Shown: positions 35,789 to 45,875, numbered from the stretch's first letter. The stretch: 64,000 nt of DNA from Clostridium oryzae (GCF_002029235.1 NZ_MZGV01000010.1:45458-109457); one strand, 5' to 3'. Numbers and translations: made by a program. Notes: a model not told the origin generated them from the letters alone.

Positions 35789-36646
35789 TCATGAAAAAAT
35801 ATTGAATAATTTTTTGAAAAAGCCTTGAAATCCAGTTCCTTCACTTTGTGACGAATTACCAATCAATTTTTCAGCTATGCTGATGATATTTTTAGAAGCA
35901 TCACAGGTGGGATAGATTACTGTAAAAGGCTGCTGTGATCTAACTGCCATCACAACTTTCCTATCATCGGAAACCATTCCTAAATAATTTAATTTAACTT
36001 TAAGAAAGTTTGATACCGCATTATTAAATTTATTGTAAGTTATAACTGCCTCTTTTTCATCCATCGCTTTATTTATTATGACCTCAGCTTTATTTTTCAG
36101 TTTGAAATGGCTGACGGCTTTTAGCAGACTATAGGCATCAGTCAAAGATGTAGGCTCTGGTGTAGTTAGAATGATAAGTTCCTCACAGCTTGATATAAAT
36201 CCAAGTACACTTCTATTTATTCCTGCACCTGTATCCATCAAAATATAATCCAAGTTTTCTAAGGAATTAAGCTTATTCATAAAAGCTGTCCTCTGCTCCT
36301 CAGTAAGATCTTCAATTCTGCTTAACCCTGAACCGCCAGGCAGCAGCTGCACGCCAAAGGGACCCTTTATAACGACTTCTTCAATGTTCTTATTATCTAA
36401 TATTATATCAAAAATATTATATTTTGGCAAAAATCCCATTAAAACATCATCATTTCCCATCCCTATATCGGCATCAAAAATCAAAACTCGCTTTCCCATT
36501 TTTTGAAGAGTTATAGCAAGGTTAACTACTACGTTACTTTTACCAACTCCCCCTTTTCCTGATGTAATTGTTATTATTCTTGGTTTTGAAGCAGCGTTTG
36601 TATTTTGCGATGCTAATTTTCTAAGTTTATCAGCTTGATCTAGCAT
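35789..36646 (-). CDS. flhG: MinD-like ATPase FlhG
   Basis: Controls flagellar number and placement with FlhF. 285 residues. Deviant Walker A TSGKGGVGKSNVVVN (about 30-44), Walker B LIFDADIGMGNDDVLMG, and DYILMDTGAG. Start ATG 36646 has AGGAGAGG 7 bases upstream and overlaps the flhF stop; an open frame extends ten codons further but inside flhF. C-terminus has a membrane-type amphipathic helix (FKKLFNIF). Confidence 0.92.
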   Translation of the reverse strand: MLDQADKLRKLASQNTNAASKPRIITITSGKGGVGKSNVVVNLAITLQKMGKRVLIFDADIGMGNDDVLMGFLPKYNIFDIILDNKNIEEVVIKGPFGVQLLPGGSGLSRIEDLTEEQRTAFMNKLNSLENLDYILMDTGAGINRSVLGFISSCEELIILTTPEPTSLTDAYSLLKAVSHFKLKNKAEVIINKAMDEKEAVITYNKFNNAVSNFLKVKLNYLGMVSDDRKVVMAVRSQQPFTVIYPTCDASKNIISIAEKLIGNSSQSEGTGFQGFFKKLFNIFS

Positions 36647-37854
36647 ATTACGTCCTCTCCTAAAATAAGATTGCAAAGCTCCACTTCAGTAAATTTCTTG
36701 ATATCATCTGGTACATTTTGACCAGTAGTAATATAGTTTAATGGTTTTTTTGCAATATCCAATATATTTACAATAGAACCATAAGTACTCGTTTCATCCA
36801 ATTTGGTTATTATAACATTATTATAGTTTAACTGTTTAAAGCCCTCAGTAATTGAAACTATATCCCTGTCTTTGGTTGTACAGCTTACCACCAGATTTAT
36901 ATTCTCAGAACCAGTCTTATCTATAAATGCTCTAAGCTCGGAAAGCTGCATCGTATTTTTACTGCTTCTCCCAGTGGTATCTACTAGAACAACATCACAA
37001 TCTTCAAGCTCGCTTAATGCTTTTTCCATTTCTTTTATAGTAATGACAACCTTAAAAGGTATATTCATTATCTCAGCATAGGTTCTAAGCTGTTCTACAG
37101 CTCCAATTCTATAGGTATCAACAGTAATAAGTCCAACTTTTTTCTTATCCATTAAAGCCAACTTTCCTGCTAATTTTGCAATGGTAGTTGTTTTTCCTAC
37201 ACCTGTAGGTCCAACAAGTACAATAGTACCATTCATCTCTGCATCAGATATATTTATATATTTCTTTATTGCATTTTCTAATTTGATTTTTTCATCTGCT
37301 TCAGAGTCGTCGGCTTTTATAGTATTAATTATCTTTTCTGCAGTTTTCTCATTTATATCATTAGACTCTAATTTTTTCTGTATTTCACTCTTTTGAGCAC
37401 CGGAAGCTGCGCCGTTAGACACATTTATTCCAGCAATCATGCTTTTCATTTCCTTAAACTCTGATAGAAGCATATTTTCAATTCCAGAAGGTTTACTTTC
37501 ATCATTAAGTTCATTATCAGGTTTAACTTCTACAATAGCATCTTCTGCTGTGCTGGCAATTGCTTCGCTATTTTGTTTCCTATTTTCAATACTGCTGTTC
37601 ATTATCTTTTTTATCGCGTCAATGCTGTCTTTCATAGACTGATTTGAATCAGTCCTTAAGTCGGCTTTCTTCTTTTCTTTTCCACTATTATCAACAGCTG
37701 CTGTAACTTCAATAATCCTTTTAGAGAAAAGACCTATAAAACCTGGTTTCTTAATTTTTCTCTGGCTAATTATTATTGCTTCTGCCCCTAGTTCATATCT
37801 TATCCTGGTCATTGCTTCATTCATGTTTTTAACCAAATACCGTTTTATAACCAT
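36640..37854 (-). CDS. flhF: Flagellar biosynthesis GTPase FlhF
   Basis: SRP-type GTPase that sets flagellar position. 404 residues: basic N-terminal B region (about 1-60), charged low-complexity linker (about 65-150), N domain and G domain (about 205-400) with GPTGVGKTTTIAKLAG, VGLITVDTYRIGAVEQL, DCDVVLVDTTGRS and ITKLDETSTYG. Start overlaps the flhA stop by one base (TAATG) and its own stop overlaps flhG, so the three are coupled. Confidence 0.94.
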   Translation of the reverse strand: MVIKRYLVKNMNEAMTRIRYELGAEAIIISQRKIKKPGFIGLFSKRIIEVTAAVDNSGKEKKKADLRTDSNQSMKDSIDAIKKIMNSSIENRKQNSEAIASTAEDAIVEVKPDNELNDESKPSGIENMLLSEFKEMKSMIAGINVSNGAASGAQKSEIQKKLESNDINEKTAEKIINTIKADDSEADEKIKLENAIKKYINISDAEMNGTIVLVGPTGVGKTTTIAKLAGKLALMDKKKVGLITVDTYRIGAVEQLRTYAEIMNIPFKVVITIKEMEKALSELEDCDVVLVDTTGRSSKNTMQLSELRAFIDKTGSENINLVVSCTTKDRDIVSITEGFKQLNYNNVIITKLDETSTYGSIVNILDIAKKPLNYITTGQNVPDDIKKFTEVELCNLILGEDVIC

Positions 37855-39929
37855 TATATGGATACAACTCCTTCTGTTTTTATCTCTACATCATTAGGAA
37901 TTTCATTTAATGATAATACCACTACGTTTGGATATACCATTTCAATTAGTCGTCTAAATGCAGGTCTTATCTTTGGTGACACAAGGAATACTGGTACATT
38001 TTCATTAAAATATACACTTTGAGTAATATCCTTTATTGAGGCTAGCACCTTTCCTGTAATCTGAGGATCCAAAGCAGGAAAAGTACCCTGTATAGATTTT
38101 TGAAGATTGTTCGAAATAAGTTCTTCAAGTTTTGGATCGAGTGTAGCAACGATAATAGTTCTATTCTCATCTACAAGTGGATTACATATAGTTCTTGCTA
38201 GTGCAAATCTAACATATTCAGTTAATAATTCTATATCCTTTGTAGCCCTTGAATTATCTGCAAGAGATTCCAATATAGTTACCATATCCTTTATCGGAAC
38301 TTTTTCCTTTAATAAATTTTGAAGAACTTTCTGAACCTCTCCGATCGTCATAAGATCAGGTATAAGTTCCTCAACAACAGCATTGTATTTTTCTTTTACG
38401 CCGTCTATTATCAGCTTAACTTCCTGTCTGCCAAGAAGTTCATAAGAATGAGCTTTTATAGTTTCAGTAAGGTGAGTTACCATAACTGTAGTAGGATCAA
38501 CAACTGTATATCCCTTTATTTCTGCCTCTTCCCTTTGATCCTTATTTATCCATACAGCTGCAAGTCCAAAAGTAGGTTCCTTAGTTTTGATTCCTGGCAT
38601 ATCTAAGTTCTCATTTGTAGGATCCATACATAGAAGCATATTTGGCATTAGATCCGAAGAAGCCACTACGGTTCCTCTAATCTTAACCACATATTCATTA
38701 GTTTTAAGCTGCAAGTTGTCTCTTATTCGTATAGGTTGTACTACAATTCCCATTTCTATAGCACACTGTCTTCTAACTGAAGCTATTCTCTGGAACATAT
38801 CACCTCCGGAAGTTTCATCAGCAAGAGGTATCAGTCCATATCCTATTTCAACCTCCATAGGTTCTACAGAGATAAGGTTCATTACATTCTCTGGTTCCTT
38901 TTTTTCAACCTCCATTATCTCTTCCTGTTCAGATTCCATCATTCGCTGTTCCTGTTCCTTTTGATCCTTGTGAAGGAAGTATGCTCCTGCGGCAAAAGCT
39001 GCTGCAAGGCCAAAGAAAGCTGGAAAAGGCATACCTGGTATGAGACCCATAATAAGGAGAATAATTGATGCAATAGCTAGAACTTTGGGGAAGGAAGTTA
39101 ACTGCTTTACTAAAACATTACCAAAATTGTCTTCACTTCCTGAACGAGTAACCAGAATACCAGATGCTACTGATATAAGCAGTGCTGGTATCTGACTTAC
39201 AAGTCCATCACCTATAGTAAGCTTCACATACTTAGCAGCAGCTTCAGCAGCCGTTAAATCCATCATCAATACACCGATAATTATTCCGCCTGCTATATTA
39301 ATAACAGTTATTATCATTCCGGCTACAGCATCACCTCTTACAAACTTAGAAGCACCATCCATAGCTCCATAGAAATCTGCCTCTCTTTGAAGGTTTTCTC
39401 TCCTTTTTCTGGCTGTAGCTTCATCTATCATTCCTGCATTCAAATCTGCATCTATGCTCATCTGCTTTCCTGGCATAGCATCAAGTGTAAACCTGGCAGA
39501 TACCTCAGATACTCTTCCTGCACCATTAGTTATAACTACAAACTGAACTATTATTATGATAATGAAAAGTATTATACCAACTGCGTAGTTTCCTTTAACA
39601 ACAAAGGTACCGAAAGCTTGTATGATGTGTCCAGCATCCCCTTGACCAAGTATCAGCCTTGTGGAAGATAGATTCAAAGATAATCTAAAAAGTGTAGTGA
39701 TAAGTAACAAAGTCGGAAACACTGAAAGTTGGAGCACTTCTGTTGTAAAAAGGGTAAGCAGCAATATAGTTATTGATATACTTATATTTATAGCTAACAG
39801 CACATCTAACAGTGCTGTTGGCAGCGGAATAATCATCATTAAGATTATTCCTACCACTGCAAATGCAACTATTGTATCAAACTGTTCTTTAAAATTAACT
39901 TTTATCCTTGCTTTACTGTTAACTGCCAA
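37854..39929 (-). CDS. flhA: Flagellar export apparatus protein FlhA
   Basis: Ion-driven export gate component. 691 residues: seven to eight membrane segments in the first 320 residues, the FHIPEP-family motif SLNLSSTRLIL and LDAMPGKQMSIDADLNAG loop, and a cytoplasmic domain (about 340-690) that binds chaperone-substrate complexes. Start chosen at TTG 39929 because AAAGGGTGA lies 5 bases upstream; a GTG 9 bases earlier falls inside that site. It follows fliR-flhB by 47 bases. Confidence 0.95.
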   Translation of the reverse strand: MAVNSKARIKVNFKEQFDTIVAFAVVGIILMMIIPLPTALLDVLLAINISISITILLLTLFTTEVLQLSVFPTLLLITTLFRLSLNLSSTRLILGQGDAGHIIQAFGTFVVKGNYAVGIILFIIIIIVQFVVITNGAGRVSEVSARFTLDAMPGKQMSIDADLNAGMIDEATARKRRENLQREADFYGAMDGASKFVRGDAVAGMIITVINIAGGIIIGVLMMDLTAAEAAAKYVKLTIGDGLVSQIPALLISVASGILVTRSGSEDNFGNVLVKQLTSFPKVLAIASIILLIMGLIPGMPFPAFFGLAAAFAAGAYFLHKDQKEQEQRMMESEQEEIMEVEKKEPENVMNLISVEPMEVEIGYGLIPLADETSGGDMFQRIASVRRQCAIEMGIVVQPIRIRDNLQLKTNEYVVKIRGTVVASSDLMPNMLLCMDPTNENLDMPGIKTKEPTFGLAAVWINKDQREEAEIKGYTVVDPTTVMVTHLTETIKAHSYELLGRQEVKLIIDGVKEKYNAVVEELIPDLMTIGEVQKVLQNLLKEKVPIKDMVTILESLADNSRATKDIELLTEYVRFALARTICNPLVDENRTIIVATLDPKLEELISNNLQKSIQGTFPALDPQITGKVLASIKDITQSVYFNENVPVFLVSPKIRPAFRRLIEMVYPNVVVLSLNEIPNDVEIKTEGVVSI

Positions 39930-39976
39930 TACAATCACCCTTTATCTATATTTAACTTAGAAATACAATTTCCAAA

Positions 39977-41809
39977 CTATTTTTTCTTTTTCATCGCGTA
40001 TATAACTGCTAAAATTTCTGCCACGGCTTGATACATTGAAACAGGTATTTCCCTATCGAGATCAACCTCTTCATACATAAGTCTGGCTAAAGGTTTGTTT
40101 TCAATTATAGGAATATCATTTTCCTTCGCTATCTTTTTTATATTATAGGCTACCAAATCCAAGCCTTTGGCTATTACCACAGGTGCTTCGCTGCCGCCTT
40201 CCTCATATTTCAGTGCTACTGCTACATGAGTTGGGTTTGTTATTACCACAGTTGCATCAGGTATCTTAGCCATCATTCTTCTCGTAGCCATCTCTCTTTG
40301 TTTCTGTCTAATCTTACCTTTTATTTTAGGATCTCCTTCTTGCTGTTTAAATTCCTCTTTTACCTCCTGCTTAGACATCTTCATATCTTTTTTATACTTA
40401 TATTTTTGATAAAAGTAATCTGCCCCAGCTATTATTATCATAACTAATGCAATCTGTCTCATGATATCTAGCACATAATTTCCAAATTGCTTTGGTACTC
40501 TATCAACAGCAACAAATCCTAATTTTAAAATTTCTGAATAATTACTCATAAGAAACCTATATCCTATGAAGCCAACAATTGTTACGACTATTATATCCTT
40601 TATTAAATTAACGAATGTTCTTGAAGAAAACATCCTCTTAAAGCCTGCCAACGGATCCATACCTGAAAACTTAGGTTTTATAGTATCCAAGGTAAATAGA
40701 AAACCCGTTTGAAAATAACTTGCTGCTATACCCATAAGCATAATAGGCAATATTACTGGAAAAAATATTTTTGCTATTATTACAATCGCCATATAGCCTA
40801 CTTTGCCCGCAGTAAGTGCACTGATGTCTCTAATATTATCAGAAAGAAAATAAACTAAAGTTTTTTCTAATTCTCTTCCTACAGAGCCTCCCGCAGCAGA
40901 TATTACCACAGTAGCAGCTAAAAGCGTAAGTGCGAGACCTACATCTCTGCTCCTAGCAACTTGTCCTTTTTTTCTGGCATCACCCTTTTTCTTCGGTGTA
41001 GCTTCCTCTGTTTTGTCATCTCCCGCGGCAAAGATAAGAACCATAGGAATGGCTTTATAAACCGAATTAAATATGTCTGGTATATTCTGAAACACAATAA
41101 CCATGCTTTTAACTATTTCTGGCATTGCAAAAGCCACTATTGTGAGACCTACAGCAATTTTTACAGGTATGCCCAGCAGCATAACATTTAACTGCGGCAC
41201 AGTTCTCGATACAAGACCCAGCGTTATATCAGTTATCATGAGCACCAGTATAAGCGGAATAGCAATTCTAAAAGCTATAACAAACACTTTTATTAATGAA
41301 GTTATCGCCACCATCATAGTACCGCTATATAAAATTCCATGGCCTAAATTTACAATCTGAAAGCTCTGTATTATTGCTTTAAGCAGTACAAGATGACCAT
41401 CAGATAATATAAAAACCATCAGAGCTATCCAATAGAAAAAAGTCTCCATAAGTGTAGAATTTGTATTTGAATTAGGATCAAACAAACTCATCATCGCTAA
41501 ACCCATCTGAAGATCTAGAAGCTGTCCTGCAAGTTTAAGCATTGAAAGAACCATACTTACAATAGATCCTAATACTATACCAATGGCAAATTCATTAACA
41601 ACGTACAAAGCTAATGTATAATTATCATTTATTGATTTAATGCTTGTTGCATCAACAGTTGGCGCTATTATTATTGCCAGCACTCCAGCAATAAATGCTT
41701 TCATTATATTAGGAGTTCCTTTTGGAAAAAATATTGGTACAAGTGCTACAAAAGTCACAAGCCTTATAAATATTAAAATTAATGCTGTAAAATACACTGT
41801 ATCTATCAA
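39977..41809 (-). CDS. fliR-flhB: Fused flagellar export protein FliR-FlhB
   Basis: 610 residues joining two export-gate proteins that are separate in most bacteria. Residues about 1-255 are FliR (six membrane segments, LMITDITLGLVSRTVPQLN motif); about 262-610 are FlhB, beginning GDDKTEEATPKKKGDARKKG, then four membrane segments and the autocleavage site NPTH in ITNPTHVAVALKY. The fusion is known in clostridia. The start is TTG 41809 (GGGAG 8 bases before) or TTG 41824. Confidence 0.95.
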   Translation of the reverse strand: MIDTVYFTALILIFIRLVTFVALVPIFFPKGTPNIMKAFIAGVLAIIIAPTVDATSIKSINDNYTLALYVVNEFAIGIVLGSIVSMVLSMLKLAGQLLDLQMGLAMMSLFDPNSNTNSTLMETFFYWIALMVFILSDGHLVLLKAIIQSFQIVNLGHGILYSGTMMVAITSLIKVFVIAFRIAIPLILVLMITDITLGLVSRTVPQLNVMLLGIPVKIAVGLTIVAFAMPEIVKSMVIVFQNIPDIFNSVYKAIPMVLIFAAGDDKTEEATPKKKGDARKKGQVARSRDVGLALTLLAATVVISAAGGSVGRELEKTLVYFLSDNIRDISALTAGKVGYMAIVIIAKIFFPVILPIMLMGIAASYFQTGFLFTLDTIKPKFSGMDPLAGFKRMFSSRTFVNLIKDIIVVTIVGFIGYRFLMSNYSEILKLGFVAVDRVPKQFGNYVLDIMRQIALVMIIIAGADYFYQKYKYKKDMKMSKQEVKEEFKQQEGDPKIKGKIRQKQREMATRRMMAKIPDATVVITNPTHVAVALKYEEGGSEAPVVIAKGLDLVAYNIKKIAKENDIPIIENKPLARLMYEEVDLDREIPVSMYQAVAEILAVIYAMKKKK

Positions 41810-41828
41810 GTCACCAACTCCCAATTTC

Positions 41829-42095
41829 CTAGGAAATTTTTGAAATCATATTGAATATATTCTTAGTAAAATCAACTAGCTGATGAAGCATCCAGCTTCC
41901 GGCAAAAAGCGCTACAAGTGCCATTGCTACTAGTTTAGGTACGAATGTTAATGTCTGCTCTTGAATCTGAGTAGTAGCCTGAAATATACTTATTGCTAAA
42001 CCAACCACAATACCAGTTAATAAAAACGGCGCTGAAATCATAACTGCTGCATTAATAGAATCTTTTAAGATCCCAATCAATAAATTTTCACTCAT
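41829..42095 (-). CDS. fliQ: Flagellar export protein FliQ
   Basis: 88 residues with two membrane segments (about 15-38 and 50-72) and the QIQEQTLTFVPK motif; forms the export pore with FliP and FliR. ATG 42095 has AAGGAGA 8 bases upstream. It follows fliP by 14 bases and precedes the fliR-flhB gene. Confidence 0.94.
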   Translation of the reverse strand: MSENLLIGILKDSINAAVMISAPFLLTGIVVGLAISIFQATTQIQEQTLTFVPKLVAMALVALFAGSWMLHQLVDFTKNIFNMISKIS

Positions 42096-42109
42096 ATAGC
42101 ATCTTCTCC

Positions 42110-42880
42110 TTACGTAAAGCTCTTGATAAGACTTTGTACTAAGAGATTCCAACCATCAACCATTATGAAAAGCAACAGCTTAAATGGAAGTGAAACCATC
42201 GTTGGTGGAAGCATCATCATTCCCATTGACATAAGCACACTACCAACTACTAGGTCTATTATCAAAAATGGAATATATATTAAAAATCCTATTTCAAAAC
42301 CTCTTTTTAATTCACTTATAGAAAAGGCTGGTATTACTATATATAAAGGCACATTTTTGCTTGTTACCTTAGATCCAGCATTTGAAAGATCCATAAATAA
42401 CTTCAAATCTTTTTGACGCGTCTGCCTTAACATAAATTCCCTTATTGGTTCTTGGCCTATCTCAATAGCCTGTTTCTGAGTTATCTTGTGTTCAAGATAA
42501 GGTTTGATCGCTGTTTTGTTTACAGTATTGTAAGTAGGCATCATTATAAATACCGTAAGGAATATTGCCAAGCCTATTAGAACCTGATTAGGAATAGATT
42601 GCTGAGCTCCCATAGCATTCTTAAGAAACGAAAATACTACTATAATCCTTGTAAAACTTGTCATCATTATAAGTATTGAAGGGAGTAATGACAAAACTGT
42701 AAATAGTGCCAGCAGTTTTATGTTGTTAACATAGTCCTGAGCACTGCCTCCACCTTTTACAGACACATTTACATCAGGTATCTGAATCGATTTTGGAGCT
42801 GCATATACTTGATTATTAAATATTAAAAATAAAATCACTAATGCGCTTAATACCACTGCAACATTTTTTAGTCTTTTCAT
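42110..42880 (-). CDS. fliP: Flagellar export protein FliP
   Basis: 256 residues: cleavable signal peptide (about 1-28), four membrane segments and family motifs MTSFTRIIVVFSFLKNAMG, PNQVLIGLAIFLT and MGMMMLPPTMVSLPFKLLLF. Core of the export pore, assembled with the help of FliO. Start ATG overlaps the fliO stop by one base. Confidence 0.95.
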   Translation of the reverse strand: MKRLKNVAVVLSALVILFLIFNNQVYAAPKSIQIPDVNVSVKGGGSAQDYVNNIKLLALFTVLSLLPSILIMMTSFTRIIVVFSFLKNAMGAQQSIPNQVLIGLAIFLTVFIMMPTYNTVNKTAIKPYLEHKITQKQAIEIGQEPIREFMLRQTRQKDLKLFMDLSNAGSKVTSKNVPLYIVIPAFSISELKRGFEIGFLIYIPFLIIDLVVGSVLMSMGMMMLPPTMVSLPFKLLLFIMVDGWNLLVQSLIKSFT

Positions 42881-43224
42881 TAAAAATCTTTCCTTCGCAA
42901 TTTAAAATTTTTAACAAACTCCTGCAAGTTTTTATACTGAGGAATCTGTTGTTTCTCAATAGCTTTGCATAATTCTTCTTCTGTGAGCTCCTTCAGTATT
43001 TCTATCCTTCCATTAGTAGAAGAAATAATATAACCTCTCTCACCTATCTGTGCTACAAATAAACTATTTTCTTTGCTCAGCATCACTTTTTCATGAAGTT
43101 TTATAAACCTGCCATCTTGAACCTTCTTGAATGTACTTCCTCCAAGTCTCAATGTAACATAGACCAGCAGCAATATAAACGGTAAAAACAGACATATTTG
43201 AAGTACCATCTTTAATGATTCCAT
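42880..43224 (-). CDS. fliO: FliO-type flagellar assembly protein
   Basis: 114 residues with one membrane segment (about 9-28) and a cytoplasmic beta domain with KLHEKVMLSKENSLFVAQIG, the FliO/FliZ signature. Assists FliP ring assembly. It is the usual small gene just before fliP. Confidence 0.85.
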   Translation of the reverse strand: MESLKMVLQICLFLPFILLLVYVTLRLGGSTFKKVQDGRFIKLHEKVMLSKENSLFVAQIGERGYIISSTNGRIEILKELTEEELCKAIEKQQIPQYKNLQEFVKNFKLRRKDF

Positions 43225-43236
43225 GTTTGTCCTTTC

Positions 43237-43716
43237 TTATTGAACGATAAAACTATCATAGTATACATTGGAAATTCTTCCTTTTGTTAATACCGTATCG
43301 ATTCTATCCATAAGCTCTTTCTTTAAATCTTCTCCGCCTTTTGGTGTAAGTTCAGTTGATTTCTTGGATCTTAAAACACTTATTACAGCATCTCTTATAG
43401 CCTCAACATTTTCAGTAAGCTCTTTTCCCAGCGCTTTATTCTTTTTATCATATGCTAAATATATAGCTGTTTTAACGTAATGCTTTGTATCTGTATCTGC
43501 CAAATTTACTGTAAACTCTTCACCAGTTTGAAAGTATGCTTGTTCCAAAGGCTGAGTTGATGTAGCTACAGTTTTTCCAACTTTAAAGTTTCCCTTGCTT
43601 CCTAATATGACACCTGCAAAAGCAGCCGCTCCAATAAGAAGTAAGGCCAATAATACTATAATTATAATTTTAAATAAATTCCCTGCTTTTGGTTTTCCTT
43701 TAACTGCTTCACTCAT
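43237..43716 (-). CDS. fliL: Flagellar basal-body-associated protein FliL
   Basis: 159 residues: membrane segment (about 13-38) then a periplasmic-side domain with FTVNLADTDTKHYVKTAIYL, the FliL family core, acting near the stator ring. Normally beside motA/motB or fliM/fliN; none of these is here. Confidence 0.9.
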   Translation of the reverse strand: MSEAVKGKPKAGNLFKIIIIVLLALLLIGAAAFAGVILGSKGNFKVGKTVATSTQPLEQAYFQTGEEFTVNLADTDTKHYVKTAIYLAYDKKNKALGKELTENVEAIRDAVISVLRSKKSTELTPKGGEDLKKELMDRIDTVLTKGRISNVYYDSFIVQ

Positions 43717-43830
43717 ATTACTTCTCCTTTTCCGAAGCCAAAATTATCATTTTAGTTTCTTAATTTTCTAATTTTTTATTCTTTTCACATGTACTACAAT
43801 AATGGTCAACTTCTTTTTAGCAAATATTTA

Positions 43831-44049
43831 TTATTCCGAAGGCTTAGTATCTTCTCCTTCAAATTTAAATGTATAAATCTTATTCTTATATTCTATAACC
43901 TTCTGTACAACTTCTTCTGTCTTCTCTAAAATCATATATTTCTTGCCGTTGGTTAATGTTATTATGCATTCTGGAACTTCTTCAATCTTTTCAATATTAT
44001 CAGCATTTAATATGAACTCTTTTCCGTCAAATCCAGTTAACCTTATCAT
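43831..44049 (-). CDS. flbD: FlbD-family flagellar protein
   Basis: 72 residues beginning MIRLTGFDGKEFILNADNIE, the FlbD (SwrD) family. In Bacillus SwrD raises stator torque. In most Firmicutes it is followed by motA-motB; here the next gene is fliL, with a 114-base spacer that holds nothing I can identify. Confidence 0.9.
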   Translation of the reverse strand: MIRLTGFDGKEFILNADNIEKIEEVPECIITLTNGKKYMILEKTEEVVQKVIEYKNKIYTFKFEGEDTKPSE

Positions 44050-44071
44050 AGAAATCCCCTTTCTAAAAGTT

Positions 44072-44130
44072 ACAAAGAGAAAAGAGAAGAGAGAAAAGTT
44101 ATGGACGAAATTCAGCTAAGGCTGAATTTC
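44072..44130. repeat. Polypurine tract and hairpin, copy 7
   Basis: Plus strand: purine tract 44072-44105, hairpin GAAATTCAGC / GCTGAATTTC at 44107-44130. Lies in the flgE-flbD spacer facing copy 8. Confidence 0.75.
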
Positions 44131-44220
44131 CAGCAACATTTTACAAACCTCTAAACTATCACTGTAGCTTCTATTAACTTTTCTACTTACTAACTCTCAT
44201 CACTAAAAATCAATTCATCA

Positions 44221-44287
44221 AGAATTCAGCCTCAGCTGAATTCTCTCCTTCACTTTTCTCTTTTCTCTCTACTCTTTACTCTTTTTT
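44221..44287. repeat. Polypurine tract and GAATTC hairpin, copy 8 (on minus strand)
   Basis: Minus strand: purine tract 44287-44245 just after the flgE stop, hairpin AGAATTCAGC / GCTGAATTCT at 44221-44244. Confidence 0.75.
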
Positions 44288-44288
44288 A

Positions 44289-45398
44289 CTATCTCTTAAG
44301 ATTTATAATCTCCTGAAGTATTTCATCATCAGTAGTTATCATCTTACCACATGCCTGGAAAGCTCTTGTTGCAACTATCATATCTGAAAATTCAGCTGCT
44401 AAATCAACATTAGACATTTCAAGGTTATTTTGAAGTATGTCTCCATATGCTGCAGCATTAGAGGTAGCCGCTACTTCATCCCCACCACTTTTAACCTTAG
44501 CATTAAGTCCTACTCTAACCTCTGCAACACCAGAGTTTGAGGATTGCTTGTACATATTTGAACCAGTCTTCTCAAGACCTGTAGCATTAGAAAACTTAGC
44601 CATAGCTATCTGCCCTATTACAGCCGTCTTCTCACCGCAATTAGCTTTTACAGTACCATCTGCATCTACCGAAAAAGATACCACCTTACGCATTGTACCA
44701 TTATCGTTTATTTCACTAGGTATTACAAGAGTAACTAAACTTGATGTTGTGTCGTCTGTACTTTCAACAACTTGAACTGGTTTATCCTTGTTATTAGCAT
44801 CAACAAAATTAACTTTGTATCCGCCTTTTTTATTAGTATCATCTTTTACTATGCTTGATTTTGTAGCAGTGCTACCATCACTGCAAACTCCTGTCACTGC
44901 ATATCCAAGTACTTTGTAACCATCAGAAGTTGTTAGATTACCATAATCATCTATAATAAAAGCACCATCTCTTGTATAAAGGACGTTATTATTCTTTTGT
45001 CCGCTATAAGTAGCATTAAATGTTGTATTACTTACATTCATATCTGACTTTCCATCAGCATCAGTATATATGCTTGATCCTTTTGTTACCATGAAAAATC
45101 CTTCACCATCTATTGCAAAGTCTGTATTCCTGTTAGTAGGCTGCATAGAACCCTGCTTCATCATTAAATCAATACCGGCTACTTTAACTCCTAAACCAAC
45201 CTGTGCAGCATTCATACCACCAAGAGTATCTATTGGGCTAGATGCACTTCTTGAATTCTGATAAAGCGTATCTTCAAATCTAGCTCTGCTGGATTTAAAA
45301 GCCGTAGTGCTGGCATTTACAATATTATTACTTATTACGTCAAGCTTAGTTGAATTTACACCTAAACCTGCTTGACTTGAATATAATGATCTTAACAT
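44289..45398 (-). CDS. flgE: Flagellar hook protein FlgE
   Basis: 369 residues. N-terminal rod/hook motif MLRSLYSSQAGLGVNSTKLD, NNIVNASTTAFKSSRARFED, then AIDGEGFFMVTKG; C-terminal MSNVDLAAEFSDMIVATRAF with terminal helix. Hook subunit assembled on the FlgD cap. A 239-base spacer with two facing repeats separates it from flbD. Confidence 0.9.
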   Translation of the reverse strand: MLRSLYSSQAGLGVNSTKLDVISNNIVNASTTAFKSSRARFEDTLYQNSRSASSPIDTLGGMNAAQVGLGVKVAGIDLMMKQGSMQPTNRNTDFAIDGEGFFMVTKGSSIYTDADGKSDMNVSNTTFNATYSGQKNNNVLYTRDGAFIIDDYGNLTTSDGYKVLGYAVTGVCSDGSTATKSSIVKDDTNKKGGYKVNFVDANNKDKPVQVVESTDDTTSSLVTLVIPSEINDNGTMRKVVSFSVDADGTVKANCGEKTAVIGQIAMAKFSNATGLEKTGSNMYKQSSNSGVAEVRVGLNAKVKSGGDEVAATSNAAAYGDILQNNLEMSNVDLAAEFSDMIVATRAFQACGKMITTDDEILQEIINLKR

Positions 45399-45481
45399 TA
45401 GTGTACCTCCAATTTATGATATATTTTCTACAATCCTATCTCTGTCTTTCAATAGGAACAAGCCTCCTCTATAGGTCCGGC

Positions 45482-45868
45482 TCAAAGCATCACTACGCTG
45501 TCCAAATTAGTAAATACATTTTCTTTCATTCTTTCACGCTGAACTGCAGTAATAACAGTTCTATTTTCTATACTAGTTACCAGTGCAACATCTTTGTATA
45601 GTATCAAGCAATTTCTAGCTCCTTTTTCCTGTGCTTTATTTATACCACTGTTTATATTCTTCATATCAGTGTCTGTAAGTTCAGAACCTTTTAGCCGTTC
45701 CGCAGCATGCTTGGATATAACAAAACCTTTGCTTTCAAGTTTATCTTTTAATACGTCATTAAAATCAACTTTATTATCAGAACTATGTTTTGAAACGCTG
45801 TTATTCTGCTCTACAACAGGAAAATTGCCTACGGGATAGATATTTCCATTTATAACCCTATATCCCAT
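45482..45868 (-). CDS. Flagellar operon protein (TIGR02530 family)
   Basis: 128 residues. N-terminal disordered half and conserved C-terminal part with ISKHAAERLKGS and ITAVQRERMKENVFTNLDS, the signature of a small protein family found between flgD and flgE in Firmicutes. Function unknown. It follows flgD by 7 bases. Confidence 0.85.
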   Translation of the reverse strand: MGYRVINGNIYPVGNFPVVEQNNSVSKHSSDNKVDFNDVLKDKLESKGFVISKHAAERLKGSELTDTDMKNINSGINKAQEKGARNCLILYKDVALVTSIENRTVITAVQRERMKENVFTNLDSVVML

Positions 45869-45875
45869 GATACTA

